This document shows, one piece after another, positions 34,374 to 44,465 of a stretch of DNA of 64,000 nucleotides (the stretch's first letter is position 1; the number at the start of each line of letters is the position of its first letter). Origin of the DNA: Thalassotalea sp. PS06 (GTDB taxonomy: Bacteria; Pseudomonadota; Gammaproteobacteria; Enterobacterales; Alteromonadaceae); the NCBI RefSeq assembly GCF_007197775.1, contig NZ_CP041638.1, forward strand, positions 2,604,001-2,668,000, in the 5' to 3' direction. Below the pieces are notes generated by a model. The model ran no database searches and was not told the DNA's origin. It saw nothing but the letters and a program-made list of their open reading frames with translations. The translations under genes and the position numbers were made by a program.

Positions 34374-35652
34374 CTAATTCCCAAAATATAAAAATTTAAA
34401 ATCGCGTTCGGCTTTTGACCAATCAAAACGCCAAAGAGGATCGGGGACAGACCAATTCCCGCCATAATTTGCATTCAATACTGCATCAGGATCAGCAGGC
34501 AAATAAAGCTTTACGTTATTTGAAGATATGGCCTGAACAGGGATGACTTTTTCCGCCTTAATCTTTTTTTGAGAAAGGATTCATGCTACAAAAACCCTCT
34601 TCAATGAAACCTGTAAATATATCGACCATTATCCCGCTTGGTGATCGGCACCATAAGTGGGCAACGTTAGAGTTTTTGACTTGATATCCATTACGATCGA
34701 GAAAGTCGACAATTTCTTCTCGCTCTCTTAAAATCTCGGACTTTTCTACCTCTTGGCTGATATAACAAATATCTAAGTCATCATCATGAGCAATTAATTG
34801 ACCATCTCTCACTATCCCGAGCAAAGTTCCAGAAGACACAAACGCCGGTACCTGAAACTTTTCATTCAATAGATGCAGTAATTTAGAGAGCTCTGAATAA
34901 ACTTGCTCTTTTCGTTCGACGCTAGCTAATCCAAAAGTTTCTGTGAAGCCGTGAGGACCGATCGCAATTCCTTCTTCACTAACTATCTTATTTATATAAT
35001 CAACAGCAACTAAAGCCTCAGTATCTCTCCCTAGTTTTTTCAATTTATCTACAAATGGTTTAGTTTTATCAAAACAAAATGAACTGGCGTAAAGCAAGCA
35101 ATTTTCAAATTCGCTACGTTGACCGTTTTTATATTGCTTTATATATTGCCAATTATCATAGATGGTCGTCCAATTAGTTAAATCACCTGATGATTCCACA
35201 CAAAGGCTCAATGCTCTTTTATAAAAGTTGTCATCTCTGTTATTAATAATGATTTGCTCGACTGAATACTTATCTTTTAAATCAATAACTAGCCAGGGGT
35301 TATCTTCATTTTTAGTGTGAAAACCACAACCACCGTCACCCGTTCTAGCAAGAAAGTTTCGACCATCATATTTCTCTAAATCATTGAAAAATGAACTTAT
35401 AATAGTATTTCCACCTGAGCTAACATTCTGCCCATTTTTATCAATGATTTTTATAGAGTCCAATTGGAAGCTATCTTTTGCCTGTAATCTTAATTTGATA
35501 AATCTTGCATTGATATGCGTATTTATTATTAGAGGCTTGTCGCTTCTAACCCCTTTGAATAGGTTAGGCCCACTGTCTTTTAAATAAGAAACGACCTTTT
35601 CATATTCGGTTTTCATTTCTTCGCTATTATATTGCAAATTATGATTCCTCAT
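34374..35652 (-). pseudogene. LicD-family phosphotransferase with an N-terminal discoidin-like domain, frameshifted
   Basis: The first frame (35652-34558, 364 codons) has a discoidin (F5/8C)-like region (about 40-185) and the LicD core SSGTLLGIVRDGQLIAHDDDLDI. It stops after a run of seven A (34564-34570 in plus coordinates). The next frame continues with AEKVIPVQAISSNN, YLPADPDAVLNANYGGNW and PDPLWRFDW, the normal LicD C-terminus, to the TAG at 34374. Six A instead of seven would restore one protein of about 425 residues. LicD enzymes transfer phosphocholine or similar groups from CDP donors, matching the TagD-like neighbour. An ATG at 35616 is an alternative start. Confidence 0.82.
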
Positions 35653-35801
35653 TTTATTTTAATTTTTTAATAAGTTTCATTTCAACAAATCGGCTTGCTC
35701 TGAATAAAACATTATCCTTAAACGCCATATCGAAACAGAGGAACTTATTAACTAGTAAGTCACTTTTCGTTTTAAACCATAAGATTCAAAAATCGAGTTC
35801 T

Positions 35802-37016
35802 TCACGCAGATACATTCAAAATATCCAAATGCTGACTTACCACATCAACTCTAGATAGCTGAGACTGGTTATGTTCAAAAACCTCATTATCAAGTGCGGT
35901 TTCGATCATGGAAGCTAGTGAAACTGAACTCCTGGCATCAAAAGTTAAACCGGCTATACCTTCAATTTTCTCTTTCATTCCTCCGATATTAGAACCGATT
36001 AACGGCCTACCGTAAGCAATTGCTTCCTGAATCACAACGGGCGAATTCTCCCACCAAATGGATGGGATAATAACCCAATCGCATTCCGCCATTAAGTTCG
36101 GCAATTGATGAGATTCGTAGGAGCCTCGCATGGTAACCAATTCACCAAGATCCTCTAGCTGTTTTGCAACTTTCTCCTGAAATTCACCACTCTGGTGCTC
36201 TAGGCTTGCGCCATGAATATCTAAAGAAACCATGTCCTTGATATCTTCAGGAAGCTTTGAAAATGCGTCTAACAGAATATCGATACCTTTATATGGGTTT
36301 ACCTGACCGAAAAACGCAAAGCGCCCTCTTTTTTCTCCCTTTTTTAACTTTCTGGGCGGGATAGCAGAAATTTCAGGAAGAACATTTTCAATTACATGTA
36401 CTTTTTCCTGCGGTAAACCCCAATCAACATAGCGTTCTGCTAAAAATTGACTAGGTGATACGAATTCATCAACATAACTAAATTGATCAAGGATATAACT
36501 TTTCCGAAGAAAAAAGTCTGCTGGTGAGTGCTGTGGGAAGCAACGTGCACAGTCTGAATGAGTAGCTTTATAACAAAGCTTAAGGCTTTCCGTCTTAACC
36601 ATTTGCCCATTGTGTAAACACATCGCCATAAACTCATGTATGGTGAAGATAATCTTCGCATTCGGTGCCGCCTTTCTGGCTGCGGCTAGCACTTCGATTC
36701 CAATATGTGCGTAATGATGTATATGAATTACCGTTGGCTCAAATGATTGCACAAGCTGACCGAAATCATCGAACAAATGCTTGGTATTACTGGAGCTTAA
36801 ACAAAACCAATCAGTCATTCCTGTATGGAAAATGACTTCTTCCTCACTACGAATTGAAAATGTAGAGCCGCCATGCGATTTTGCATCATTACGAGCAACG
36901 TACAGGCATTCATGTCCAGCTTCTTTCAGTGCCTCAAATAAGTTCCAGCTTGCAACTTCGGCCCCACCTTTGTTCAATTCTGGATGGCCATGACTCAAAA
37001 ATAATACTTTATGCAT
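35802..37016 (-). CDS. GT4-family glycosyltransferase
   Basis: 404 residues from ATG 37016, which overlaps the upstream stop (ATGCATAA). N-terminal HGHPELNKGGAEVASWNL is the acceptor-side loop of GT4 enzymes. The C-terminal half has FAFFGQVNPYKGIDILLDAF, WVIIPSIWWENSPVVIQEAIAYGRPLIGSNIGGM, the EX7E-type donor site. Cytoplasmic, retaining; sugar unknown, with dTDP-rhamnose as one possibility from the adjacent rml genes. A CxxC-containing insertion (SDCARCFPQH, about 160-170) is like that in other long GT4 capsule enzymes. Confidence 0.88.
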   Translation of the reverse strand: MHKVLFLSHGHPELNKGGAEVASWNLFEALKEAGHECLYVARNDAKSHGGSTFSIRSEEEVIFHTGMTDWFCLSSSNTKHLFDDFGQLVQSFEPTVIHIHHYAHIGIEVLAAARKAAPNAKIIFTIHEFMAMCLHNGQMVKTESLKLCYKATHSDCARCFPQHSPADFFLRKSYILDQFSYVDEFVSPSQFLAERYVDWGLPQEKVHVIENVLPEISAIPPRKLKKGEKRGRFAFFGQVNPYKGIDILLDAFSKLPEDIKDMVSLDIHGASLEHQSGEFQEKVAKQLEDLGELVTMRGSYESHQLPNLMAECDWVIIPSIWWENSPVVIQEAIAYGRPLIGSNIGGMKEKIEGIAGLTFDARSSVSLASMIETALDNEVFEHNQSQLSRVDVVSQHLDILNVSA

Positions 37017-39198
37017 TGGTAAGCCCTTTCGTGTGGTCTGGGTAAAGATCTTGCAACGTTTTCGACCAACGTTGGCTATAAGTATTGGCATTTAACAACG
37101 TTAATTTGTGTTTCCAACCACCCGTATCAATAATGTTTTGTGACAATCGTTCTAAATGATTCAACTTTACATGCCTACATATGTAATTTTTTTTGCCATT
37201 CTCCAATGCTCTCAGACATAAATCAGAATCCTCAAAGTCGCCAAGAACAAAGCTTTGGTCAAAGCCCTGTAACGATTCAAAAGTTTCTTTTTTAAGTGCA
37301 ACACAAGCCGCAGTAACTAAAGGACAAACCTCCGCTTTTTCAGAGTTGTTAACCAATGTTAGAGGAAAGCCTTTCTTGGGATGATCATTGAAAAGTAACC
37401 CTGGGAATTGTTCCAAAGTCATCGGAGCCATACCATCATGTTGGATCGACTCATCTTCGAAGAGCAAACGTGCCCCGACTATTCCCGCATCAGGTAAGGT
37501 ATTTAGTTGATGAACTAACTCCTTGGCCCAACTTCCATCTTTAGGAATTACATCCGAGTTTAACAATATTAAATTGTCACTATTCGCGAAATTGACACCG
37601 ATATTGTTTGCCTGCCCATAACCAACATTTTTCTCCAGGAAAACAACGCTAAAAGAAAATTCGAATGTTTTATGCAATACAACAGCAAGTTCTTCTACCG
37701 CCTTAACAATTGACGGATCGTCAACGACATAAATAACTTCAAAACTATCTAAGCCGTTAAACCTAGCAAAGTTAGATAATTGATAGCGCATAAAGTCATA
37801 TCGACCATACAACGGAATAATTACGGACGCTTTAGGTTCCTCTACCTGTGAACCAAAATCTACGCGCTTAGCCCATACCGAGTGATTGACGGGATAAATA
37901 TCTTGAATAATTGGAAGAATAACGTCCGAAGCTTTTTTCTGATGTTGTGTATTTTGAGGATCCCAACAATTTAATACTCTCGCACAATTTTCCACTTTAT
38001 CATCTTCAGATAAAAACAGTGATTGAACAGGTACTGATATTGAGCCATTTTCATCAATCAAATGAACAAACAAAGCTCTGGACTGGTTAACGGGACTAAC
38101 CGATTCTTTAATCTTTACTGTCGCTAAAAACCCACTAAAGTCAGAAACATTCTTTTCTGAAAAAGCATTTTTAACGTCTGGCCTGAACACCTCTACGTGA
38201 ACTGATTCTTCTGTCAACATGTAAGAGCTATCATCAACAGATAAACTTAACTTTAAGAGTGGGTTTTCTCCAATATACCAACCAACGATAAAGGCATAAT
38301 TTTTGCCCCATATTACATATTCACAATGACCAAATGAATCTTGAGTCGACGCTTTTCTAGGATAAGGAAACTCTTTTTCAACATGCTTTATAATTTCTTT
38401 AGTAACTACAGGAAAGTTTGTTGTGTCGTTATACACTCGTCCCTCAGATTGACCACATACAGCATAGTGTGCCAATAAACTGTGTTGCCACTCGTCGAGA
38501 TCTGAATTGAGTTTGCGATAAGACAACGGATCAAAATAAGGGTTTGGCTTGAAACCATTTAACTCACCGTACGTCAAGTAATGGACAAGGCTATTATCAA
38601 TCTGCCCCTTATCTTCTTTAACCTGGTCTAAGTAATAGTTTGTTGAAAAGTGAGAGGACGGATCTAGTCGCATCTTACTACCAAATAAAATGTAATCCTT
38701 TATCGGATTTTTTGGTAACGCCCTATCACCGTTCAATTGTGTGAAGTAGTAGCTTTCATTCCACAATAGAGATTTCTCTATTAGTACTTTTAAATCTCTA
38801 GTTGGTCTTTGATTCAAAAACTCTATGTTATCAACTAAATCAGTTAATGAGATTGTTTTTTCAACCTTAACTCTGGGGTGTTCAATAGCCTCAATGGTGA
38901 TATTTAGCTCAGGTAAATATGACCAATGTTGTTCTAATTCATGGCCATCCAGAAGCACTCTGAATCCTTTAGCATCGATACCCAGAGCCTCTTTCACATC
39001 ATCTCTGGGCTGATCACATTTCCCTGTTGCTACCTTTTTACCTTGAATAAAAATATCAATAGATTCAACAAAAGCAGGAACCCAACCAATTAAAAAGCCA
39101 TTATCAAAACCATCAAACTGACAACGCAGTTTTTTCTTTTTTGTTTTTCTTTTTGCTTTATTTTTTATTTTTTCAATCAACATTTGTTTATTAACCAT
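37009..39198 (-). CDS. Large GT2-family glycosyltransferase (about 729 aa)
   Basis: Start taken at ATG 39198, which overlaps the rmlB stop by 8 bp (ATGGTTAA); ATG 39183 is the alternative. A basic Lys-rich N-terminus leads to a beta-type domain, then the NPYFDPLSYRKLNSDL and HYAVCGQSEGR repeats seen in large capsule and rhamnan glycosyltransferases. A GT2 catalytic domain (about 445-700) has ASVIIPLYGRYDFMRYQLSN, NVGYGQANNIG, LILLNSDVIP and the FEDSDLCLRA metal/base region. It presumably extends the capsule chain. Confidence 0.86.
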   Translation of the reverse strand: MVNKQMLIEKIKNKAKRKTKKKKLRCQFDGFDNGFLIGWVPAFVESIDIFIQGKKVATGKCDQPRDDVKEALGIDAKGFRVLLDGHELEQHWSYLPELNITIEAIEHPRVKVEKTISLTDLVDNIEFLNQRPTRDLKVLIEKSLLWNESYYFTQLNGDRALPKNPIKDYILFGSKMRLDPSSHFSTNYYLDQVKEDKGQIDNSLVHYLTYGELNGFKPNPYFDPLSYRKLNSDLDEWQHSLLAHYAVCGQSEGRVYNDTTNFPVVTKEIIKHVEKEFPYPRKASTQDSFGHCEYVIWGKNYAFIVGWYIGENPLLKLSLSVDDSSYMLTEESVHVEVFRPDVKNAFSEKNVSDFSGFLATVKIKESVSPVNQSRALFVHLIDENGSISVPVQSLFLSEDDKVENCARVLNCWDPQNTQHQKKASDVILPIIQDIYPVNHSVWAKRVDFGSQVEEPKASVIIPLYGRYDFMRYQLSNFARFNGLDSFEVIYVVDDPSIVKAVEELAVVLHKTFEFSFSVVFLEKNVGYGQANNIGVNFANSDNLILLNSDVIPKDGSWAKELVHQLNTLPDAGIVGARLLFEDESIQHDGMAPMTLEQFPGLLFNDHPKKGFPLTLVNNSEKAEVCPLVTAACVALKKETFESLQGFDQSFVLGDFEDSDLCLRALENGKKNYICRHVKLNHLERLSQNIIDTGGWKHKLTLLNANTYSQRWSKTLQDLYPDHTKGLTNA

Positions 39199-40273
39199 TG
39201 CGCAATAGTTCTTGCCACCAAGAATCATTAGTCAAATACCATTCAACGGTTTTACGGATACCTGTCTCAAAGCTTTCCACCGGCTGATAGCCCAATTCGT
39301 TATTGGATTTTTCCGGGTTTATTGCATAGCGACGGTCATGACCCGCTCGGTCTTCAACATAAGTAATAAGCTCAGCAGAATTAGATGCAATCGCTTTTGT
39401 TGCTAACGGATACTTCTCTGCAAGGCTTGGGTCTTTTGAAAACGCTTCATCCATTAATTCACAGATAAGTTTGACGATATCGATATTAGCCCATTCATTG
39501 ATGCCACCAATGTTGTAACACTCACCTAAACGCCCTTGATTCAATACTTTTTCGATACCACGGGCGTGGTCAGTTACATATAACCAGTCGCGGATTTGCT
39601 GGCCATCACCGTAAATAGGTAAGGCTTTATCATGAAGAATGTTAGTGATAACTAATGGAATAAGCTTTTCTGGAAAGTGGAACGGACCATAGTTGTTTGA
39701 ACAGTTACTGGTGGTAACTTCCATTCCATAAGTATGATGGTACGCGCGAACCAAGTGGTCACTGGCAGCTTTTGATGCCGAGTATGGAGAATTTGGCGCA
39801 TATTGCGTATCTTCGGTAAATGCCGGATCCGTAGGTGATAAGGTACCGTAGACTTCATCGGTAGAAACGTGGTGGAAACGGTGTGGAATGACGTCATTAC
39901 CATTGGCCTTCGGCTCATCAATCCAAACTTTTTTACCCGCTTTTAGTAAGCTGTATGTACCAATAATGTTGGTTTCAATAAATGCATCCGGGCCGGTGAT
40001 TGAACGATCGACATGACTTTCTGCTGCAAAGTGAACAATGGTGTCAATACTGTGTTCTTTAAGTAAACTTTCGACAAGGTCGGTATTACAGATATCACCC
40101 TGTACAAAGTTAAAGTGTTCATGGTCTTCTACGCTCGCAAGGTTAGCTCTGTTGCCCGCATAGGTCAGCGCATCAAGCACAACTACCTTATCGCTAGGGT
40201 TAGCTTCAAGCCAATATAAAACAAAGTTAGCGCCAATAAATCCGGCACCACCTGTTACTAATATATTTCTCAT
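39191..40273 (-). CDS. rmlB: dTDP-glucose 4,6-dehydratase
   Basis: 360 residues from ATG 40273, which has GAGAATAAAG just upstream; ATG 40285 is less well placed. NAD motif TGGAGFIG, HFAAESHVDRSI, STDEVYG, YSASKAASDHLV (catalytic YxxxK) and NNYGP..FPEKLIPL are all canonical. It converts dTDP-glucose to dTDP-4-keto-6-deoxyglucose. In this cluster the order is rmlA-rmlC-rmlD-rmlB. A 93-bp gap separates it from rmlD, so it may have weaker coupling or its own promoter. Confidence 0.96.
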   Translation of the reverse strand: MRNILVTGGAGFIGANFVLYWLEANPSDKVVVLDALTYAGNRANLASVEDHEHFNFVQGDICNTDLVESLLKEHSIDTIVHFAAESHVDRSITGPDAFIETNIIGTYSLLKAGKKVWIDEPKANGNDVIPHRFHHVSTDEVYGTLSPTDPAFTEDTQYAPNSPYSASKAASDHLVRAYHHTYGMEVTTSNCSNNYGPFHFPEKLIPLVITNILHDKALPIYGDGQQIRDWLYVTDHARGIEKVLNQGRLGECYNIGGINEWANIDIVKLICELMDEAFSKDPSLAEKYPLATKAIASNSAELITYVEDRAGHDRRYAINPEKSNNELGYQPVESFETGIRKTVEWYLTNDSWWQELLRNG

Positions 40274-40366
40274 CTTTATTCTCATTTTTGGGGGCTACAA
40301 GGAGAAAAACTTTTATAACTCTGGGCGGTTATGAAAAGCTACCTGGCTCCTGTAGGAGGGTTAAAA

Positions 40367-41266
40367 TTATTTGGTTAACGAAGCAATTACGTTATCCAGC
40401 GCTTTACGCCAGTGAATGCCGCTAAAATCAAGTTGTTCGCGAAGTGCACTGGTATCTAAGACACTGTAAGACGGTCTTTTAGCCGGCGTTGGGTATTGGC
40501 TGGCCATAATCGGAGCAACGGGTATTTCTTGTTCCAACAAGCCATATTTTAGCCCAAGTTCTTGAATAGATACGGCAAAATCATACCAGCTACAGGTGCC
40601 TAAATCGCTCCAATGGAAAATTATTGCTTTGCTTTCATCATTGGTTTTGCTGCTTTCAATATTGACCAACTGAGGCGTGAGTGCCCAAATGGCTTTTGCT
40701 AAATTCTCTGCGGACGTCGGGGTACCTATTTGATCGGAAACGATACCAAGCTGAGGTTTTTCCTGCATCAAACGTATCATGGTTTTGACGAAATTATTGC
40801 CAAAGCGACTATATACCCACGCCGTGCGAATAATCGTCGCGTTAGCACCTAAGATTTCACTAACGGCTTTTTCACCTTCAAGTTTTGACGCGCCATAAAC
40901 GCTGACTGGGTTTGTTTTTGAGTCAGGCTGATAAGGAGTATTCTGCGAACCGTCAAATACAAAATCTGTCGATATGTGTATCAGATTTGCGCCAATTTTC
41001 TTACAGGCTAATGCTAAATTTTTTGGCCCTTGCGCATTTACCTTAAACGCCGTTTGCTGATCGGTTTCTGCGTTATCTACCGCAGTGTATGCCGCAGGAT
41101 TGATAACTACATCAGGTTTAAACTCTGTAAGTAACGCTTCTACAGCACCGCTGTCAGAGATATCTAGTTCACTCGAACCTGTAAACAAAGCTTCTACATT
41201 ATCAGGGCAGATAGCCTGAAGCTCCGAACCGAGTTGTCCATTTTTTCCGGTAATTAAAACTTTCAT
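40367..41266 (-). CDS. rmlD: dTDP-4-dehydrorhamnose reductase
   Basis: 299 residues from ATG 41266. NADP motif TGKNGQLG, PAAYTAVDNAE, STDFVFDG, the YGASKLEGE catalytic Tyr/Lys and RTAWVYSRFGNNFVKTM identify RmlD. It performs the last step of dTDP-L-rhamnose synthesis. It starts one base after the rmlC stop. A reading frame running to 41335 overlaps rmlC and is not needed. Confidence 0.96.
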   Translation of the reverse strand: MKVLITGKNGQLGSELQAICPDNVEALFTGSSELDISDSGAVEALLTEFKPDVVINPAAYTAVDNAETDQQTAFKVNAQGPKNLALACKKIGANLIHISTDFVFDGSQNTPYQPDSKTNPVSVYGASKLEGEKAVSEILGANATIIRTAWVYSRFGNNFVKTMIRLMQEKPQLGIVSDQIGTPTSAENLAKAIWALTPQLVNIESSKTNDESKAIIFHWSDLGTCSWYDFAVSIQELGLKYGLLEQEIPVAPIMASQYPTPAKRPSYSVLDTSALREQLDFSGIHWRKALDNVIASLTK

Positions 41267-41267
41267 G

Positions 41268-41813
41268 TTAAAACTTATCAGCGTCCTCGAAGGATTTACC
41301 TGCTTCATCTTTCGCAGACAGCAACGGCTGTTCACCGTTTACCAGTGGCCATTGGATAGCAACGGTTGGATCATCCCATTTCAATGAGCGATCGTGCTCA
41401 GGCGCATAATAATCCGTGCATTTGTATACAAACTCAGCCGTCTCACTCATCACATAAAAACCATGAGCAAATCCTTCAGGGACCCAAAGCTGGCGTTTAT
41501 TTTCAGCTGACAAAATTTCTCCAACCCACTTTCCAAAGGTCGGAGAATCTTTACGCATATCTACCGCCACGTCAAAAACTTCACCCTGTACTACGCGCAC
41601 GAGCTTTCCCTGGGTTGACTGCATTTGGTAATGCAATCCACGAAGAATTCCTTGCGAAGATTTAGAATGGTTATCCTGAACGAACGGCTTGCCGCCGGTC
41701 AGTTCGTCGATGATGCTTGCGCGATACGTTTCCATGAAAAAACCACGCTCATCACCAAACACTTGAGGTTCAATGATTTTTACGTCTTCAATTGCGGTAT
41801 CAATTAACTTCAT
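41268..41813 (-). CDS. rmlC: dTDP-4-dehydrorhamnose 3,5-epimerase
   Basis: 181 residues, the usual RmlC size. Cupin fold signatures [31 protein letters not shown] (with the catalytic His), [21 protein letters not shown] and [27 protein letters not shown]. It acts between RmlB and RmlD. The start overlaps the rmlA stop by 4 bp (ATGA). Confidence 0.96.
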   Translation of the reverse strand: MKLIDTAIEDVKIIEPQVFGDERGFFMETYRASIIDELTGGKPFVQDNHSKSSQGILRGLHYQMQSTQGKLVRVVQGEVFDVAVDMRKDSPTFGKWVGEILSAENKRQLWVPEGFAHGFYVMSETAEFVYKCTDYYAPEHDRSLKWDDPTVAIQWPLVNGEQPLLSAKDEAGKSFEDADKF

Positions 41814-42766
41814 TGATTTGCTACCTTCAACGCTGCGTTTAATTGGCCCGCTTTCGACTCTTGGGCTTTTAGCACTGAGAACAAATATTGGCCATAGCCA
41901 TTTTTCTTCATTTTGTCCGCCAGCACGTATAATTGCTCACCGCTGATCAAGCCTAATCGGTAAGCGATTTCTTCAGGACAACATACTTTTAGTCCCTGAC
42001 GCTTCTCAATGGTGGCGATGAAATGCCCGGCATCGAGCAGTGAATCATGAGTACCGGTATCCAGCCAGGCAGTGCCGCGGCTCAAGGTTTGTACGCGCAG
42101 TGTACCTTCGGATAAATAGGCATTGTTGATATCGGTAATTTCCAGCTCACCTCGTGGCGATGGTTTTACCTGTTTTGCAAATTCAACAACACGATTATCA
42201 TAAAAATATAATCCTGGAACCGCATAATTAGATTTGGGTACGTCTGGCTTTTCTTCGATTGAAATCGCTTTTCCGGTTTCATCAAACTCAACCACACCAT
42301 ATGCTGAAGGCTCTTGCACATGATAACCAAATACCGTTGCGCCAACCTCTTCATCACTGGCTGCAGATAACATATCTTTGGACATATCGTGACCAAAGAA
42401 CAGGTTATCACCGAGAATCAAACATACTGGAGAATCACCGATAAATTCCTCACCTATGATGAACGCTTGTGCTAAACCATCAGGGCTTGGTTGCACTGCA
42501 TACTCAATAGTAATTCCCCAATCAGAACCATCACCAAGCAACTCCTCGAAGTCTTCCTTGTCATCCGGCGTACTGATAATAAGCACTTCAGTAATGCCCG
42601 CGAGCATCAGTGTTGATAGCGGATAATAGATCATCGGTTTGTCATAAACCGGCATTAATTGCTTGCTGACAGATTTCGTCAAAGGGTATAAACGAGTACC
42701 TGAGCCACCCGCAAGAATAATCCCCTTTCGTGATGTTTTAGTAGCGGAGTGCACTAAATTAATCAT
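41810..42766 (-). CDS. rmlA: Glucose-1-phosphate thymidylyltransferase
   Basis: 318 residues. [16 protein letters not shown] with the pyrophosphorylase signature, [41 protein letters not shown] and the [18 protein letters not shown]-terminal block. The N-terminus is about 14 residues longer than usual ([14 protein letters not shown]), so an internal start is possible, but no better-placed ATG exists. First enzyme of the dTDP-rhamnose pathway and first gene of the rml set, 55 bp after KpsD. Confidence 0.95.
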   Translation of the reverse strand: MINLVHSATKTSRKGIILAGGSGTRLYPLTKSVSKQLMPVYDKPMIYYPLSTLMLAGITEVLIISTPDDKEDFEELLGDGSDWGITIEYAVQPSPDGLAQAFIIGEEFIGDSPVCLILGDNLFFGHDMSKDMLSAASDEEVGATVFGYHVQEPSAYGVVEFDETGKAISIEEKPDVPKSNYAVPGLYFYDNRVVEFAKQVKPSPRGELEITDINNAYLSEGTLRVQTLSRGTAWLDTGTHDSLLDAGHFIATIEKRQGLKVCCPEEIAYRLGLISGEQLYVLADKMKKNGYGQYLFSVLKAQESKAGQLNAALKVANQ

Positions 42767-42821
42767 GATAGTTCCCTGAAAATAAAAAGTAATTTAATGA
42801 TTTTTTGAGTTATTTGGTTAA

Positions 42822-44465
42822 TTAAAGACCGACAACAACGGCGGCAGAAAGTGCGATTTGATAGATAACCTGAAACACATCTTTGGTTAATTGCCACTCT
42901 TTCATATCTGGCTTGGCCAGCACAAAGACTTCATCGCCAGGCATAATCAAAGAGCGATCTTTGATATCGCTTCCGGTAATTTTTACAAAATCACCGTTAG
43001 GTTTTTGTAGCAGGATATTTAAATCATCCCAGTCGGCAGTAGCACCACCCGCTTTGCCCACGATATCTTTGATGGTCATCTCGCCTTTATAAGCGATAGC
43101 GGTAGGAAATAGTACTTCACCATGAACCATAACCAGGTTCTTTTTGGCTGGTATAACAATCTTATCGCCTTGTTGAAGGACAATTTTTTCTGGTTCATAA
43201 CCATCGGACAAAAGCACCTGCCCTTTAGGTTCTACTTGGCGTGCTTTTTCAATCCATTCGAGAATAATGGACGCTTCCGCTTCCCTTAGTACTGCTGCCT
43301 CGGTGGATTGAGAGCGAGTGGTTAACACGGTTTGCTCGAGTGAACTCAACGATGCATTCAACATATCCTTTTGACGAACGGCTACCGACCTTCTGAATAA
43401 TTGAATCGCGTCTTGATTGGACTGTTGGTTAAATTCTACCTTGGCAATCAAATCCGCCAGGGTGGCGCCCCATGGCAGTACCATTTCATACTCGCTATTG
43501 TGCTCACCAAGCAAATCGACACTAATACTGGTTGGACGAACCTGAGAAGAAACTTTAATCAAAGCGCCAGCATCAACGTCAATCTCCTGTAGATTGGTTG
43601 AAATCAACGGATATTGTTTGGCTAATATCTGTTTTACCGAATCGGATGTATTGGTTTGCTCGGGAGCGATGATAGTAATGTGGGTTGCTTTATCGTTAGC
43701 AACAACGGCATTTATGATTTGCTGTAAGTTAGCTTTGGCGTTTTTTAACTCATAAACACCTTCAAAGCCAACTTCGCCTTCAATAGCGACTTCACCTTGT
43801 TTAGAGCCAACGAATATCACATCACCATCTTGTAATTGCATCGCCGGCATCTCACCGCGCTGTAGAAACTGATACAAGTCAATCTGATATTTGCTTTGAT
43901 TATTACGCTTAACTTCAATGTGGCGCATGCTGCCGATATCTTCGCGAATACCACCGGCTAAATCGATAAATCGTAAGATACTATCCGCGCTTTGCCCTTC
44001 ATACAGGCCAGGATTTACTACTAAGCCGGAAAGAAACACTTTCACTTTCTGACTGGATATTAAGCTGACATAGGCTTCAACATTGCTCTTGTATACGCGT
44101 TTAACACTGTTGTTAACAACCGTATTGAGCTCTCCATTGCTCACGCCCAAAACTTTAATTGGACCTACTTTAGGAATAAAAATATTGCCTCTTGGGTCAA
44201 CGATAAGCTCGGACTGAAAATTTACGCCACCCCAGAGCTGAACCAATAAGGTATCGCCCTGGCTAATCAAATAATTTGGGTTAATTGCAGAAAAGGAGGT
44301 TTCTTTGAATCCACCATTAAATACCCAGCCACCATATTTTTGCGACACCGCACTTTTATCGATGGTTTGCTGAGACTCATCACTAATTTCCTTATTGATA
44401 GTGACAGCGGAATACGCCAAGTTTGATATCAATAATAAAAGTAAAATAGGTACATAGCTTTTCAT
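42822..44465 (-). CDS. kpsD: Capsule export outer-membrane/periplasmic protein, KpsD family
   Basis: 547 residues. Signal peptide (1-19), a Poly_export domain (ISQGDTLLVQLWGGV ... VDPRGNIFIPKVGPIKVLG), then several SLBB domains (VFLSGLVVNPGLYEGQSADSI, VAIEGEVGFEGVYELKNA, VMVHGEVLFPTAIAYKGEMTIKDI). KpsD forms the OM channel for ABC-exported capsules. A C-terminal hydrophobic tail (VIYQIALSAAVVVGL) is present. Start overlaps the kpsE stop by one base (TAATG). Confidence 0.9.
   Translation of the reverse strand: MKSYVPILLLLLISNLAYSAVTINKEISDESQQTIDKSAVSQKYGGWVFNGGFKETSFSAINPNYLISQGDTLLVQLWGGVNFQSELIVDPRGNIFIPKVGPIKVLGVSNGELNTVVNNSVKRVYKSNVEAYVSLISSQKVKVFLSGLVVNPGLYEGQSADSILRFIDLAGGIREDIGSMRHIEVKRNNQSKYQIDLYQFLQRGEMPAMQLQDGDVIFVGSKQGEVAIEGEVGFEGVYELKNAKANLQQIINAVVANDKATHITIIAPEQTNTSDSVKQILAKQYPLISTNLQEIDVDAGALIKVSSQVRPTSISVDLLGEHNSEYEMVLPWGATLADLIAKVEFNQQSNQDAIQLFRRSVAVRQKDMLNASLSSLEQTVLTTRSQSTEAAVLREAEASIILEWIEKARQVEPKGQVLLSDGYEPEKIVLQQGDKIVIPAKKNLVMVHGEVLFPTAIAYKGEMTIKDIVGKAGGATADWDDLNILLQKPNGDFVKITGSDIKDRSLIMPGDEVFVLAKPDMKEWQLTKDVFQVIYQIALSAAVVVGL

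Noticed and set aside
34373..34474. N-terminal extension of the TagD-like protein to 34474
   Set aside because: Another frame of the same DNA encodes NYGGNW..PDPLWRFDW, the standard LicD C-terminus, and the TagD family starts at the ATG at 34372.
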